Shown here in pieces: positions 1 to 11,701 of a stretch of 64,000 nucleotides of DNA. The stretch's first letter is position 1, and every line of letters begins with the position of its first letter. The translations under genes were made by a program, and so were the position numbers. Source of the stretch: Lepidodermella squamata (Eukaryota; Gastrotricha); the NCBI GenBank assembly GCA_047495785.1, contig JBLDXI010000013.1:186001-250000 (forward strand), in the 5' to 3' direction. The notes under the pieces are model-generated. The model was not told the origin of the DNA and searched no databases. It saw only the letters and a program-made list of their open reading frames with translations.

Positions 1-48
1 TTTCTTCTGTTTTCCAAGTTGCCAATGCTTATTAGAATTCTGTATTAG

Positions 49-917
49 AATGCAATATTGTTGCTGACGAGAAAAAGCCGGGTCAGCAAGTTACAGGAGG
101 TGTCAAGAAGCCAGCTCCTAACCGGCGCCAAAATACTGTTACAAATGCCAACAACACCAACAATGGCTCTGCCGCTTCGGATTCAGTCGCGTCTAACGCC
201 ACCCTTCAACGGAATGCCAGTGCACCTGCTGACGGGACGACTAATCTGAAACGTGTAGCTGCGTCAACGGCCAAGTCGATACAACCACCAGCTAAAAAGC
301 TGGCTGCCACGACGAATGCGACCCAGAAACCTGCTGTAGTGGCCAAGCCGAAGCTAGCAACAATTGCGAAAAAGCAGACCGTCGCAGTCACTATGACTAA
401 GTCTGTTGCGACTGAGAAATCTCAAATTACAGCAATCTCAGATGAGAAGAAACCTGTTACTTCCGATTTGCTCATGTGTGGTCAGTGTCGTTCTGTGTTT
501 TACGACGTAACCTCGTTCCAACGGCACAAGGATTCGGCTTGTGAGAAAGTGCCCGAGATTCTGACATGTTTCTCGTGTTCTCAACAATTCACCAGTCCAT
601 GGCTGCTACTGCTTCACGCGCAAAATGATCACAGCTATCAAATGTTCAAAACAGAAGCAACGAATGGCAACCACATCGATGGGGATATCGATGCCTCGCA
701 AGAGGAAGAGCGCGCCAGTGATAAATTCAATCGCCACTCACGGAGTGACGATGAGTCGAGTTCAACTGGCGACAAGGCAGACTCGTGCAATAACGAATCG
801 ATCAACGACGATGCAAGCAATGCAGCTGCTCAAGCGACTACAACCGCGTCGAATGACGCTGTTGACGACGAGGAGGCGTTGCTTGCCGGCGGAAATGACA
901 CCAGTGATGTCGAGTAG
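49..917 (+). CDS. BCL11-like C2H2/CCHC zinc-finger protein, 3' part
   Basis: The frame is open from just after a splice-acceptor-like site (...TATTAG, ending at 48) to the stop at 915-917, so this is probably the last coding exon of a gene that begins left of the window. A Lys/Ala/Thr-rich stretch is followed by a CCHC finger (CGQC, then RHK and a final Cys near 540) and a C2H2 finger containing QQFTSPW and LLHAQNDH. This pair, in this order and spacing, is the signature of BCL11/CTIP transcription factors: an N-terminal CCHC finger, then a finger with the SAWFLLQHAQ-type motif. A Ser/Asp/Glu-rich tail ends in DTSDVE. The C-terminal finger cluster of vertebrate BCL11 is absent here, so this may be a short isoform or a reduced homologue. 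The family assignment rests on motif recall. Confidence 0.6.
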
Positions 918-1306
918 TTGTCTTTATTCATGTCTTCATTATTTCTTGTCTAGTGTATCATGGGCTGCCTTTTCCATAAATTTGATTAGACTTTTTTCTC
1001 TTGATCAGGCAAGATTCAAGGCATAATCGCCTTTCATTTTTTCTGATGTGTTTGGGACAAATCAAAGGTGGACACACGACTTTTTGTCATCTTCATTCGA
1101 TCTACCTGGTTGAGACATATATCTTTTTTCGTGTTATTCTGTTCACGTTGCGCCCTACCAAATATGATGTAAATAAATTGCCGGACGGGCGCACTTGTTG
1201 CGATTTTTCATTTCTAATGCTTGATGTCTATGCAATGCGGACACTAAATTAACATAAGACATGTAATTGATCTATGTTTTGTTGTATTTAGTAGATTTTA
1301 TATGTC
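918..1306. other. Intergenic, 3' UTR of the BCL11-like gene and MCRS1 upstream region
   Basis: No coding potential is convincing here. A canonical AATAAA at 1172-1177 could serve the upstream gene. A pyrimidine-rich stretch ending in TTTAG at 1291 lies 15 nt before the MCRS1 start codon and could be a trans-splice acceptor. Confidence 0.5.
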
Positions 1307-3613
1307 ATGGATAAGGGCAATATATTCCTGAGTATGCAATCAGACCACGATGCCGGTGGCGACATGTTTTTGAGAATGCCAAATGGCGGCGGAAATCAAC
1401 CGCCTGGTGCCCCACCTCGAAAACCCGCTAACAAGCGGCCGCCGAAAAAATCTAGCAGTGGAGGAGCGAATGCGAAATTAAAAGAAGAGGAAATAGGTCA
1501 TCCAACGGACGACATGGATGTGCCACCGGCGAAAAAACTGGCCACCGGTGGGGCAAAGGCGGCCAAGTCAGGCTCATCTAGTAAGAAGAAAAAAGTACCA
1601 CAATCGAAACAGTCCAATGCCCAGCAGTCTGGAATTGCGTCTGCGAATGAACCAGGTGGTGGTTCGAATTCTCAATTTGGCCGTTGGAAGCCCGAGGACG
1701 ACTATGCTCTCATTACAGCCGTTCAGCAAACCTGCGATCTCACCGCTGTATACCTCGGTATTAGATTTTCTGCGAAGTTTTCGCTGAGAGAAATTCAAGA
1801 GCGATGGTACACGCTGTTGTACGACCCAATCGTGTCGACACTAGCCAAGTCGGCGATACAAAACTTGCCAATCGAAGTCATGTGTCGCATAGAGCGTGAA
1901 ACCTTGTTTAGCCGTGCGGAGGAGGCGGTAATCAGCACTGTGCCATCGAATAACCAGTTGGCACCGCCGAACGAAGTGTTCGATCAGTTGATACGTTCGC
2001 ACCCTGGCGTTTTCCACCCCAGTCGTTCAGCATACATGTTGTTACGGCACTGGCAGCGTTTGCGCCGATATCACATGCTGACAGAACAACAGAATCTTCC
2101 GAATCACGAAGTAGATTTACCCGAGCCGTTTTCGGATGTCGAGGACGAGCTGCTTTCAGCTGGACAGGCTGCAGGGCCAGCGGCTAGTAAGTCCGAAGAT
2201 GCGCTGATGCCGTACTCAGCGCTGGCTATTTCTCATCAAAGGCGGCAGATCAGACGGCTCGAAACCGAAGTGAGTGCCTTGAATGCGGTCGCTGAACCGA
2301 TTGTCGGCATAAGCCCGACCGATTTCCACCAACCTCAGACTTTGGCTGTACTTCGCGGCCGAGCCGTTCGGTTCTTGATGCGCACGCCTGAAATAACGAT
2401 CGGACGTAATTCGACATCGCCAACTGCAAAAGCGCCTGATGTACATGTCGATCTATCGCTGGAAGGTCCAGCGTGGCGAGTTTCAAGGCGTCAAGCTGTT
2501 GTCACCATGAAATCGGCTGGGGAATTTTATATCGAAAACGTCGGCCGGACGTCGTTCATGGTCGACGGCAAGCCAGTTTTACCAGGCGCAGGCCAAGTGC
2601 GGCTGCAGAACAACGCTGTTCTTGAAATCGGTGGCTGTCTGCATTTCAACTTCTTGATTAATCCGGATTTGTCAAACCAACCGCCTCAACAGCAGCAGCA
2701 GCAACAACAACAACAACAACAGCAACAGCAACAGCAGCAGCAGCAGTCTCACATGCAACAGTTTCAGCAGCAATCGCAGTTGCAACAACCCCAGCAACAG
2801 CAGCAAACTCCTTCGCAGCAACAGCTACCTCAGCAAGGTCCTCAGATGACCAACCCTGTTCTACATTCAACCGCTCCCTCGAACCAAATGCCACATATGC
2901 AGATGGGTGCTAACGAAAATCCGGTTAGTTGTTTCCAATATACCCCCGCTATTGTAGTAGTTGGACTGTTTTCACCGGAATTGTTGAATTTAAAATCTGT
3001 CAAGCCATTAAATTATTTATTCATTCTGCTTTGATATTCCATGTTGACTCAATAATCTAAATTTTAATATTTCGGATTCCAGCAATATGGCGGGCCGGTT
3101 GGAGTGGTAATGCATGGACAAGCGCCTTATGGCATCAACGCCGTGGTTCAAAGCCCATCGTCGAGTCAAACTGTTATGCAAGCTAACGTGACTGCGATGG
3201 CGAACCCGGCATTTGTACCCCAGCAACTCCAGCAACAACAACAACAACGCCCCGTCTACTTGCAACAGCAGCAACAACACCCGGCTGCTCAACAACAAGC
3301 GCCTCAGCCGTCTCAGCAGCAGCTGCAAGGCATGCAGTCAGGGCCGCACCAGCAATACATGGTCGCTCAGCCGCAACCAGGACAGCAGCAATTCGCGCCT
3401 CAGCATGTGGGTCACCATTTCTCGCCGCCGGTCGGTTCTCCAACAATGACCATGCCGCCGACAAGTTCTCCGCATTTTATTCCGCCAGGTTACCGGCTAG
3501 CGGGGCCCCCTCAGCCGCAGCAGCCCATGCAGCAATATCAGCAGCATGCTGTAAATATGCCGCCGCATCAAATGCTTATGCAAGCTCCTCAAGGGCAGCA
3601 ACACCCGCATTGA
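1307..3613 (+). CDS. MCRS1: Microspherule protein 1 (MCRS1) homologue
   Basis: Two exons, 1307..2923 and 3083..3613, joined in phase 0 (AATCCG|GTTAGT ... TTCCAG|CAATAT). The protein is 715 aa. Residues ~1-120 are basic, low-complexity and NLS-like (several KKSS/KKKK runs). The MCRS_N domain starts at ~124 with FGRWKPEDDYALI and runs to ~240. An FHA domain follows at ~347-450 (RFLMRTPEITIGR, then IENVGRTSF). The rest is a Gln-rich tail, including a near-pure CAG/CAA tract at 2688-2748. MCRS1 proteins act in chromatin complexes (INO80, NSL) and at microtubule minus ends. The domain order matches the family, but the long polyQ tail after the FHA is an elaboration. It is the first of a series of collinear plus-strand genes. 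Confidence 0.85.
2688..2748 (+). repeat. Coding CAG/CAA microsatellite (polyQ)
   Basis: A run of CAG and CAA codons within MCRS1 exon 1, interrupted afterwards by His, Met, Phe and Leu codons. The mixed codons suggest a tolerated glutamine tract rather than a recent pure expansion. Confidence 0.8.
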
Positions 3614-3910
3614 TCGCCGTGTCGCTAATTTTATAGATACTTCACAATTGGCCCTTTGGCTTTTGTGTTTGAGTGTTCAGTCGTGATTGTTGTCCTGTGT
3701 AGGATAAAGCCGGAAATACGATATCTGCTCAATTTTTTCACTCCTCTCCATGGCCTCTAAATTGATCCGAGGCCTCGCATTCAGCCAATTTTACTACTAT
3801 CGATTACTTATACTATCAAAAGACGGCGACAACAATAAAAATGAAGATTTTTTCAATTTCATATTCATGCTTGAGCTCATTCAATTTGAAATAGTTGGTT
3901 GCTTGAATTT
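3614..3910. other. MCRS1 3' UTR / RECQL4 5' region
   Basis: Short gap of 297 nt between stop and start. AATAAA occurs at 3834-3839. A reading frame through 3750-3992 has no family resemblance and overlaps the next gene's first exon in another frame, so I do not call it. Confidence 0.5.
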
Positions 3911-6900
3911 ATGGAGAACCATGTCCCTAAAGCAACAAAAAGCAGTCGACCAGCGAAACCGGTGGCGTCGGTCGATTTGGTATGAAAACTAGATTATTTG
4001 CATTTTTCATGCAATAGCCAACCGTTGTGTAGAACAAGGCAGCATGGGACACGAATTTGATCACTGGAGGTGGCAATGGTAAAGGCACGGGCGATAAGAC
4101 AGAAGGTCACGAAAAAGCTTCGTCTAGCCTTGGACGACTAGCTATGTTTAAGAAGTTGGCTGAGGCAGCTGCGTTGAAGGAGGGTGAATCTATTCCTACC
4201 CGTGTTGCAGCAAGCCAATTTGCGCGAGGTAAATTCATGGGACCCACTGAGCCGCCTTCGAAAACCTCCTCTGACGAGCCGCTAAAAGAAAGCGGACCAT
4301 TGGCGGAGAAGAATGAGGCTGAGATCCCGTCGATCAATAACATCGATTCAATTCTTGCCGTTTCACAGCCAGTGAAAGCGGAACTAGTTAAACCTGAATC
4401 AGAGACGCCAGAGACCCAACAGGTCATGCCGGTTACTGAGGAAAGTATAGCTGCTAGTGCCTCATCACAGCCAAATCCTCGCCGAAGGCCCTTTTCTGCG
4501 ACTACGACGGACGAATCAGAGCCGAAACATTATCGTGAAATGAATAAAGCCATGTCTGCCTTGTTAGGCGCTCTTTCAAAAGTAGAGCCGGATGTAGAAT
4601 CGCCACCTCGAAAATCGCGCCGTCGCATGGACGATGAAGCATCCGCCATGGATTCAAGCGATTCGGAAGGTGAAAACGATGATACGAGTACTGCTAAAGA
4701 ACCACGTGAGGTGCCCGAAGAGGACGGCCCCATGTCCGGCGAAGCAGACAGTTACGGAGCACAAGGCAAGTGGGCTAACAAGGGAGGGTTCAATAAGGGC
4801 GGAAAGAGTTTCGGAAAGAGGAAGAAAAATTTTGACAAGCCGAATTATCAGCGAATTAATATGCGTAAGAAGTGTTTCACCAAATTTGGTGCGGCGCAAA
4901 CGAATCGGAAAAAGAAAATGCTCAAGTTCCGGAAGCGCTCCAACCGGGCGTCGGCACGCCGCGAATTGGCAGAAGCTGCTGAATGGGGTCTGGATGGCGA
5001 CACGGCGCCGACTCGGGAGGGCGAGAATGCTTCCCCGAACGCTGGTAAGGAGGACCCTTCACAACCCGGCCCATCTACCTCGAAGCAACATCAAGCTGAC
5101 ATTGTCCCACCAGAGTTCAGCATCGCAGTGTTGCCGTCAGAAGCTGACGGGAACGTGAACACTGCTGCATTCAAGGATCGGCTATTCAGTGATCTTAATC
5201 TCTCTGAGCGCCAGCAGAGTGTTGTGGAAGGATTGGCTCAGGGTAAATTATACATATTATTGTTACTTCCGAATTCTCGTTGGTAAAACTAACGCCCTAC
5301 ATTTCTTTTAGGACAAGTTGCTTTCCACCAGCTTACCCCGCCGCCTAATTATAGCGGCTATGAGGGCTGGTTCAACTTGAACGCGCCCTGGTCTAGAATG
5401 GTCGCGGGCTGCGTTGAAATTCACCGCCACACCGCAATGTTCCAATCACAAGGAGCCTCAAGTGAAAGCGGCGCGGTTATTGGCATTGTCGTTCTCTGTG
5501 ATCCACTGTGCCCTCTACCTCTGCCATCGCTGGCTAAAAGCCGGAAGGCCAGCGAAAAGAATGCTGCTTTGTCCTATAATCGTGGTGGCGCCGTAATCAG
5601 TGGTGACATGAGCTCCGATGAAAGGCAAGAGGTGGTCACCAAAGCGAGATGCTGCGAGGTGATTGTTTTAAATCTAAGCTTGATTCGATTGCAACTCTTT
5701 AACTTTTCAGATTAGCTACATCATTTGCCGGCCTGAAATGCTGCTCTCAAGTGACTGGTTTAAACGATCAGGATTGCCGCCAGTTGCTTGTATTTGCCTC
5801 CTCTTTGCCGAGCGAGTCCTACCTGCTCCATGGCTGTCAAACGCTTGTAGCATCTATACGAGCGGTAAAAATAACTTCAGCAACATTCGCGCGGAAACGG
5901 CCGGACTAGTCTGCCGCCTTTATAGCCTCTTCGGCATTGGCACTGAAGGCCAGAGCCTCGCTACGGCCCGTTTACCCCTCCTAGTCGCGTCTACTGTTCC
6001 CGTTGATATTGCTAGCACTGGTTTACTGGGCAAACCGGCTGAGCTGAAATGCGACGAAGACAAAATCTCGTCCAGAAAACAGGTTGCAGTATATTCAGTT
6101 GCGAACAAATTGGCGGCTTGTGGTAAGCTGCTGCTAGCCCTCGTCGAAAAACACTGTCCGTATTCCGCTGTAACTTTCATTTGTGAATCCCCTAACGCGG
6201 CTATGCGGCTCGAGCAACTGCTGCGCCAAGACGGCAACGTCGCCGTATTTTTGAGCTTCGGATGCGGAACAGCAACGAAAAAAACCGCATCCAGCGCGGG
6301 GCCTGGTTCAATTGAACTGACCAGGGTTGCTACTCAGGACGATGTTGTCCAGCTAGCTCTGCAGAACTCGAAAACTTCTAAATCTGATCAATCGGGGGTG
6401 TCAGGACTAAGCGTATATGTGACGTGCATTGAAGTTCTGCCGCACGTTTACTTGTACAAAAACCGAACGCTTTCAACCTTGGAAAAAACTTTTTCGATCT
6501 TTGTGGGATTGCCGCCTTCTAGCGCTCACTTTTCAATTGTCAGTCTGTTCTCAGACGACCGGTGTTGCGCTCTCGTTGATTCCTCAGCTTCGGTTGAGAT
6601 GAATTCATCGCTGCGGTCGCTCTACACCATTTCAGGCAATTTATTTGTGTTGAAACAACTGGTCGAAAGTCTGTTGACTGCGCCTCATGTGCCGCAATCA
6701 TCGACTCGCGACGAATCTCAGCCATTCTGGAAGGCGGTCGATATCAACGCGTTGTCGCAGAAATTCGACTGCCATCCCAGCTTGGTCGTCGGCATAATTA
6801 TGCAGCTATTCAAACGACGAATAGTTGTCGATGTGGCGGGGTCTCGCCAAGACACGTGTTCCGTCCGGCTGTATGGGTCAGATTTCGCTTCAGTCGCGCT

Positions 6901-7687
6901 GTTTGAGGACAACCCGTTGTTGGTTGCGGCGAGACGCGTCGAAGAGGGTGATGCGACTGGTGCTCGAGGCGGCAAAAACACGACTGTGAAAAGCAACCAG
7001 CGATCACTGACGTTTTCCATGTGCGCCGTTGCCAATGAGATGGACCAGCACCCGGACGCCATTCGTCGCCATTTATACCAATTACGCCCTGTCAGTTCTC
7101 ACAGCCAAGCTACGAAAAACTTCTCCAATCGATCGCCTCTAGTCATAACTTTTGCACCCCAGTGGTCCATCCTCTTCAAAGTGGACACGGCTACCCTTAA
7201 AGAAATTGATAGTCTAGTTATGACTGTCGTCAACGAATTCATGCAACAGGAGAAAATTGTTAAAGCCAACAAAGTCGCACTGGCCAGTGCAATTTTGAAG
7301 GCAGGCCAGCCGTTTTCTACCGCTAACAAGCAGCAAGTCGGTTTGCATTTCACCGAAGTTGATTTCAGTGCACGCGACATTGATGATGCTTTCGAGGACC
7401 AAACTCCGAACAGCGAGGCTGAGCTTGAGTCAGCTCGTTTTGCGATTGAAGATCTGATTGAGTCGGGCAATTCTACCTTTGAGCTGACCGGTCGCAAGCC
7501 GTCGCCTTGGTCGATTGCACGGTCCTTACATGCAATAACGATGCCGGGTTTCAGTACCGGCATGGCACAGCGTGCCGACTGGCTGCCAACAATGCGAATA
7601 GCTTCCAGCGATTTTTCGCAAAACATTCATCTGCGCGTTCCGTTTTTAAAACTTGTTGATCTCGCGAGGCAGGCCCTCATTTCGTGA
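3911..7687 (+). CDS. RECQL4: RECQL4 homologue with degenerate helicase core (probable pseudo-helicase)
   Basis: Exons 3911..3979, 4039..5242, 5312..5658 and 5711..7687 give 1198 aa, close to the ~1200 aa of animal RECQL4. The basic motif NYQRINMRKK near residue 292 matches the conserved block upstream of the helicase in RECQL4. Past the conserved RQQSVVEGLAQG, where a Walker A (GxGKS) is expected, there is none. VVSPLLSLMDDQ is replaced by VVLCDPLCPLPLPS, and DEAH in the PPVA-x-x-C-DEAH context is LFAER (~571). The segment carrying motif VI (Q-x-x-GRAGRDG) after GLPPS is missing. Yet alignment landmarks persist: ICESPNAAMRLEQLLR (motif IV region, ~694), winged-helix-like segments, and a C-terminal domain (KPSPWSIAR to LARQALIS) that tracks RECQL4 to its end. 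RECQL4 acts in replication initiation (an Sld2-related role) and DNA repair. An Sld2-type N-terminus is not evident, so the first exon is uncertain. Confidence 0.72.
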
Positions 7688-7797
7688 TTTTCTTCCGTCA
7701 TCTTCTCACCTCTTTCTGGTTTTAATTTTCAATGAAAATTTCAAATTTCAATTGTATTTCCTCGGACTAATTTTATAGTTTTTTGTTTTGCATTGTA

Positions 7798-8905
7798 ATG
7801 GAGTTCTCTTTCACCGATGCCGAGTTGCGTATGTGCCAGGATTTTATCATCGGCGTGTCTCTTGAAGCTGGAAAAGTAAGTCTCCGCGATTTGTTTTCGC
7901 AACTAAGCTTAAGGTTGTATTTTTAGATAACAAGTGCTGCCTTTTCCCAAGAGCGGAAATCATTCGCTGAAAAATCGTCTCAATATGACTTGGTTACCGA
8001 AACAGATGCTGCTGTGGAGAAGTTTGTCATATCTGCAATAGCCGAGAAATTTCCGGGTCATCGATTTATTGGCGAGGAGGCCACAGCTAATCAAAACGAC
8101 CCTCTGGCTCGCTTGACAGACGAACCGACTTGGATGATCGATCCCATCGACGGAACGCTGAACTTTGTCCATTGTCACCCAAACATTTGCTTGAGCATTG
8201 GATTTATCGTAAAAAAGCAGGTATAGCCATTTTTATGCCTCTCATGTCTGTTATTAAGTTTACTTTGTAATGTCTAGCCCATCATTGGCGTGATTTATAA
8301 CCCGGTGAAAAATGAGCTTTACACGGCCCGTCTAGGCGGGGGTGCGTATTTCAACGGAAAACCGATTCACGTAACCGATGCAAAAGGTCATACTTCAGAT
8401 AATGGCTTCAGCTTACTTGAACTTTTACTTCTCACAGAAATGCAAAAGAGCTTGTTGATGACTGAATTCGGCACTAATTCAGACTTTATGGGGGAAAAGC
8501 ACACTACTCTTGCGAAAATATGCCCCAAACTGCATGGCATCCGTGCTACAGGTTCTGCGGCTCTGAATATGGCTCTTGTGGCGGCCGGCGCTGCTGACGT
8601 CAACTACGAATTCGGGCTTCATTGTTGGGACATGGTAAATAACTTTTTCATAGTTTGCTTGAGTTTCATGTTTGTTTAATCGAAGGCTGCTGGAGCTATA
8701 ATAGTCCGAGAAGGTGAGTCCATTGCGCATCTGCTTGTTTCAGTTTTTACGGTTAATTTACCCAGCCGGCGGCGTTGTTATGGACACAACCGGTGGTGAC
8801 CTAGACTTGATGAACCGACGCGTGTTGTGCGCTTCGACTCCGGAATTGGCCCATCAGCTGGCTGCACAAATCGACAGCAGCGTCTTCAAGTTTCCTCGAG
8901 ACTGA
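7798..8905 (+). CDS. Inositol monophosphatase, copy 1
   Basis: Six exons: 7798..7875, 7927..8220, 8278..8386, 8438..8634, 8686..8713 and 8766..8905, giving 281 aa, the usual length for IMPA1/2. The enzyme hydrolyses myo-inositol phosphates to inositol, feeding phosphoinositide synthesis; it needs Mg2+ and is typically lithium-sensitive. Metal ligands are visible: GEE (~83), the signature WMIDPIDGT (~105) and HCWDMAAG near the C-terminus. The fourth intron position, DAK|E, is supported by copies 2 and 3. That 51-nt intron has no stop and keeps frame, so readthrough would add 17 residues. The start follows TTTTATAG (ending 7778) and is 110 nt after the RECQL4 stop. Confidence 0.9.
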
Positions 8906-9099
8906 TCTTCTGATGCCGAAATCACCTGTCGCCAATTTCACTCGATATTCCGACTCGCGTTTTAGACATGATATAAATTATGCACAGTGCTTTTTAAGTG
9001 CTATTTAACAACGAATTCTTAGCTTTTATAGAGATGAACTCAAAATAAAAGTATTGCTTCTAACTCTGGAATTACGTGTTTATTAGTGCATTTTGAATA
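8906..9099. promoter_or_regulatory. IMP copy 1 3' end with poly(A) signal and downstream acceptor
   Basis: AATAAA at 9044-9049 lies 139 nt after the stop. TTTATTAG ending at 9086 sits 13 nt before the next start codon, the spacing expected of a downstream gene that receives a spliced leader. Confidence 0.45.
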
Positions 9100-10374
9100 A
9101 TGGATTTGTCCTTCACCGATAATGAGCTACGATTGTGCCAAGACTTTATCGTGAGACTGGCTCTCGATGCGGGTCAGGTGCGTGGCTTAAGCCTTTACAA
9201 GGGTTATCAGTTTATTGTGTAAATCCACAGATAATGCGAGCTGGATTTTCGGTCGAGAGAAAAAGCTTCGCCGAAAAATCCTCATCTCACGACCTGGTAC
9301 GGCCACTTGGGACTATATCACACTTGAATTGTTCACATTAAACATTCCACACAAGGTAACCGAAACGGATGCTTCGATTGAGAGATTCCTCATTTCTTCG
9401 ATATGTGAGAAGTTTCCGACTCATAGGTAGCTTTGTTTGTCGTGATGAGTTTCGCAAACATATTGGTGTGTAGATTCATTGGGGAGGAAACGTCGCAGCT
9501 GTCAAAAGATCCATTGGCTAGACTAACGAATGAGCCGACGTGGATGATAGACCCTATCGACGGGACAATGAATTTCATACACCGCAATCAAAATGTTGCC
9601 ATCTCCATCGGTTTAGTTGTTGAGAAAAAGGTTCTTCAGTAACATTTTTTGTTATTTTTTATCTCTCATCAACCGGTTTACAGCCCATCTTGGGTGTTAT
9701 TTACAACCCCATCGCCAATGAGATGTACACAGCTAGACTTGGCGGAGGTGCTTACTTGAACGGCCGCCCGATTCAGGTTTCTGAAACCACAGGTTCAGCT
9801 GAAATGAATCGATGAAGTGATGGGTGAAAAAAATACTTCTAATTCATACAGACTTGAAATTCAGCCTGCTGGCGACTGACTTCGGCTGTATTATCAATCA
9901 CATGCCTGAGCGCCTTGCAACTGCAGGGAAAATCGTGCAGCAAGTCCATGGGTTCTTGCTTCTTGATAATTAAATAATGATGTATTAAAGCTGGCTTGAA
10001 TAGATTACGGGCCATTGGCTCCTCGGCACTTCACATGGCTATGGTTGCTCGTGGCGCAGTTGACTGCATGTATGAATTCGGACTTCATTGTTGGGATATG
10101 GTACGCTTTCAAGATTTGAGTATTTCTAAATAACCATACGCGCAACCTATTGATTAAGGCTGCTGGTACGATTATCGTTCGAGAGGGTATGAATTCGAGA
10201 GTTTATAGCCTTGCAATTGAATTGCTTTTATTAGCGGGAGGGGTAGTAATCGCCCCATCAGGCAACGAATTGGACCTGATGTCTCGACAAGTTTTGTGCG
10301 CTTCAACCACTCACTTAGCCTTGCAGCTTGTAAATGCGATTGACCCAACTGTATTCAAATTTGCTCGTGATTAA
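9100..10374 (+). CDS. Inositol monophosphatase, copy 2
   Basis: Nine exons: 9100..9177, 9231..9296, 9356..9426, 9474..9630, 9684..9792, 9852..9951, 10004..10100, 10159..10186 and 10235..10374. The protein is 281 aa, identical in length to copy 1. [29 protein letters not shown] and the AGGVV loop are present, so the active site looks intact. It carries three introns not seen in copy 1: DL|V, HR|F and HG|L. The donor at 9631 (GTTCTT) is weak but is the only one preserving the frame into PILGVIYNP. It probably arose by tandem duplication and shares the inositol phosphate phosphatase role. Confidence 0.87.
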
Positions 10375-10448
10375 TAACAGTCATGCTTGAGTACCATGAT
10401 CAGTAAGAAATCACTGCCTTGCCACATTATTTTTCTGATATAGTTATA

Positions 10449-11701
10449 ATGAATGACATCGATCTTCGGAAGTGTCAAGATTTCATCTCGCAGTTGGCTA
10501 TAGATGCCAGTCATGTATGTACTAATATTTCTTACCTCGGCATTCGGGAATATCCTATACTTGTAGATCACAAGCAAAGCATTTTCGGATCGGAGAAAGT
10601 CTTATTCAGAGAAATCGTCTCGGCACGACCTGTTAACCGAAACAGATGCAGCTGTTGAAAATTATTTGATTTCTCACATTTATGAGAAATTTCCGCTTCA
10701 CAGGTGACTATTAATTGGGGAATGCCATCCCTGCTTTGTTTTACTAATAATGCACTATCAGATTTATTGGCGAAGAGACTTCTTCCTCACATCGACAACC
10801 GCTGACTGACGAACCTACTTGGATGATTGACCCCATCGATGGAACAATGAATTTCATTCACGGGAACCCATCATTCGTACGTTTTAGCTGCCTAATTGTA
10901 ACCTGTCGATTTTATACAGTTTAACTTTAGTGTCTTAGTATTGGTTTGCTGGTTAACAAACTGGTATCGGACATACTTATCATTTTTGACTGCTCAGCCG
11001 TTAGTTTTTTTTAGCCGGTGCTTGGAGTTATTTATAATCCAAACACTAACGAACTGTTTTCCGCCCGACTTGGAGGTGGCGCCTACGCAAATGGCGAACC
11101 TATTCGAGTTTCCAGCGCACAAGGTATTGTGCTGAGTTCTATTGAAGTCTGTCATTGGAGACTTGATTTATATTTTTTGAAGATTTGGGCCACAGTTTGT
11201 TATTGACCGGGTTCGGCAAAGAGTATCTCTCTGAAAAATACGCGCTGATGACTGACATTGTGATGAAGACTCACGGGTTATTATCACTCGTTTTATCATG
11301 AAAATCAATGAATTGGCTTTTCATCCAGCGTCAGAACGATCGGCTCGGTTGCTCTGCATATGGCTATGATTGCGTCAGGCGCTGCCGATTGTACATACGA
11401 CTTCGGCCTACATTGCTGGGATATGGTAAGTCGAAGGCCTTAAGTCATGTTCAAGTTCCATACCATTTTGTTTCTTCAGGCTGCGGGTATTATTATCGTT
11501 CGCGAAGGTGAGATTTCATGATTGGCAAAGGGAATGTGTCAACTATGAATGGTATTTTTAGCCGGTGGCGTCGTGCTCGACACAAAAGGTGGTGATCTCG
11601 ACATAATGTCTCGAAGAATGATATGTGCTGCTAATCCGGTGGTCGCTAGGCAATTGGTGCAGCACTTGGAAAATGTTGATTTGACGTACAAACGTGATTG
11701 A
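10449..11701 (+). CDS. Inositol monophosphatase, copy 3
   Basis: Nine exons: 10449..10514, 10567..10703, 10762..10876, 10931..10963, 11015..11123, 11183..11276, 11329..11425, 11480..11507 and 11562..11701 (272 aa). The start codon is 5 nt after GATATAG and 74 nt after the copy 2 stop, a spacing typical of polycistronic units. The N-terminus is four residues shorter than in copies 1 and 2. [15 protein letters not shown] and HCWDMAAG are intact. One intron (after PSF, phase 0) is unique to this copy; HR|F and HG|V are shared with copy 2 only. The C-terminal helix diverges ([12 protein letters not shown]). AATAAA follows at 11705-11710, four nt after the stop. Confidence 0.87.

Noticed and set aside
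3750-3992. 80-aa open frame before RECQL4
   Set aside because: No family resemblance; overlaps the RECQL4 first exon in another frame and ends at its intron.
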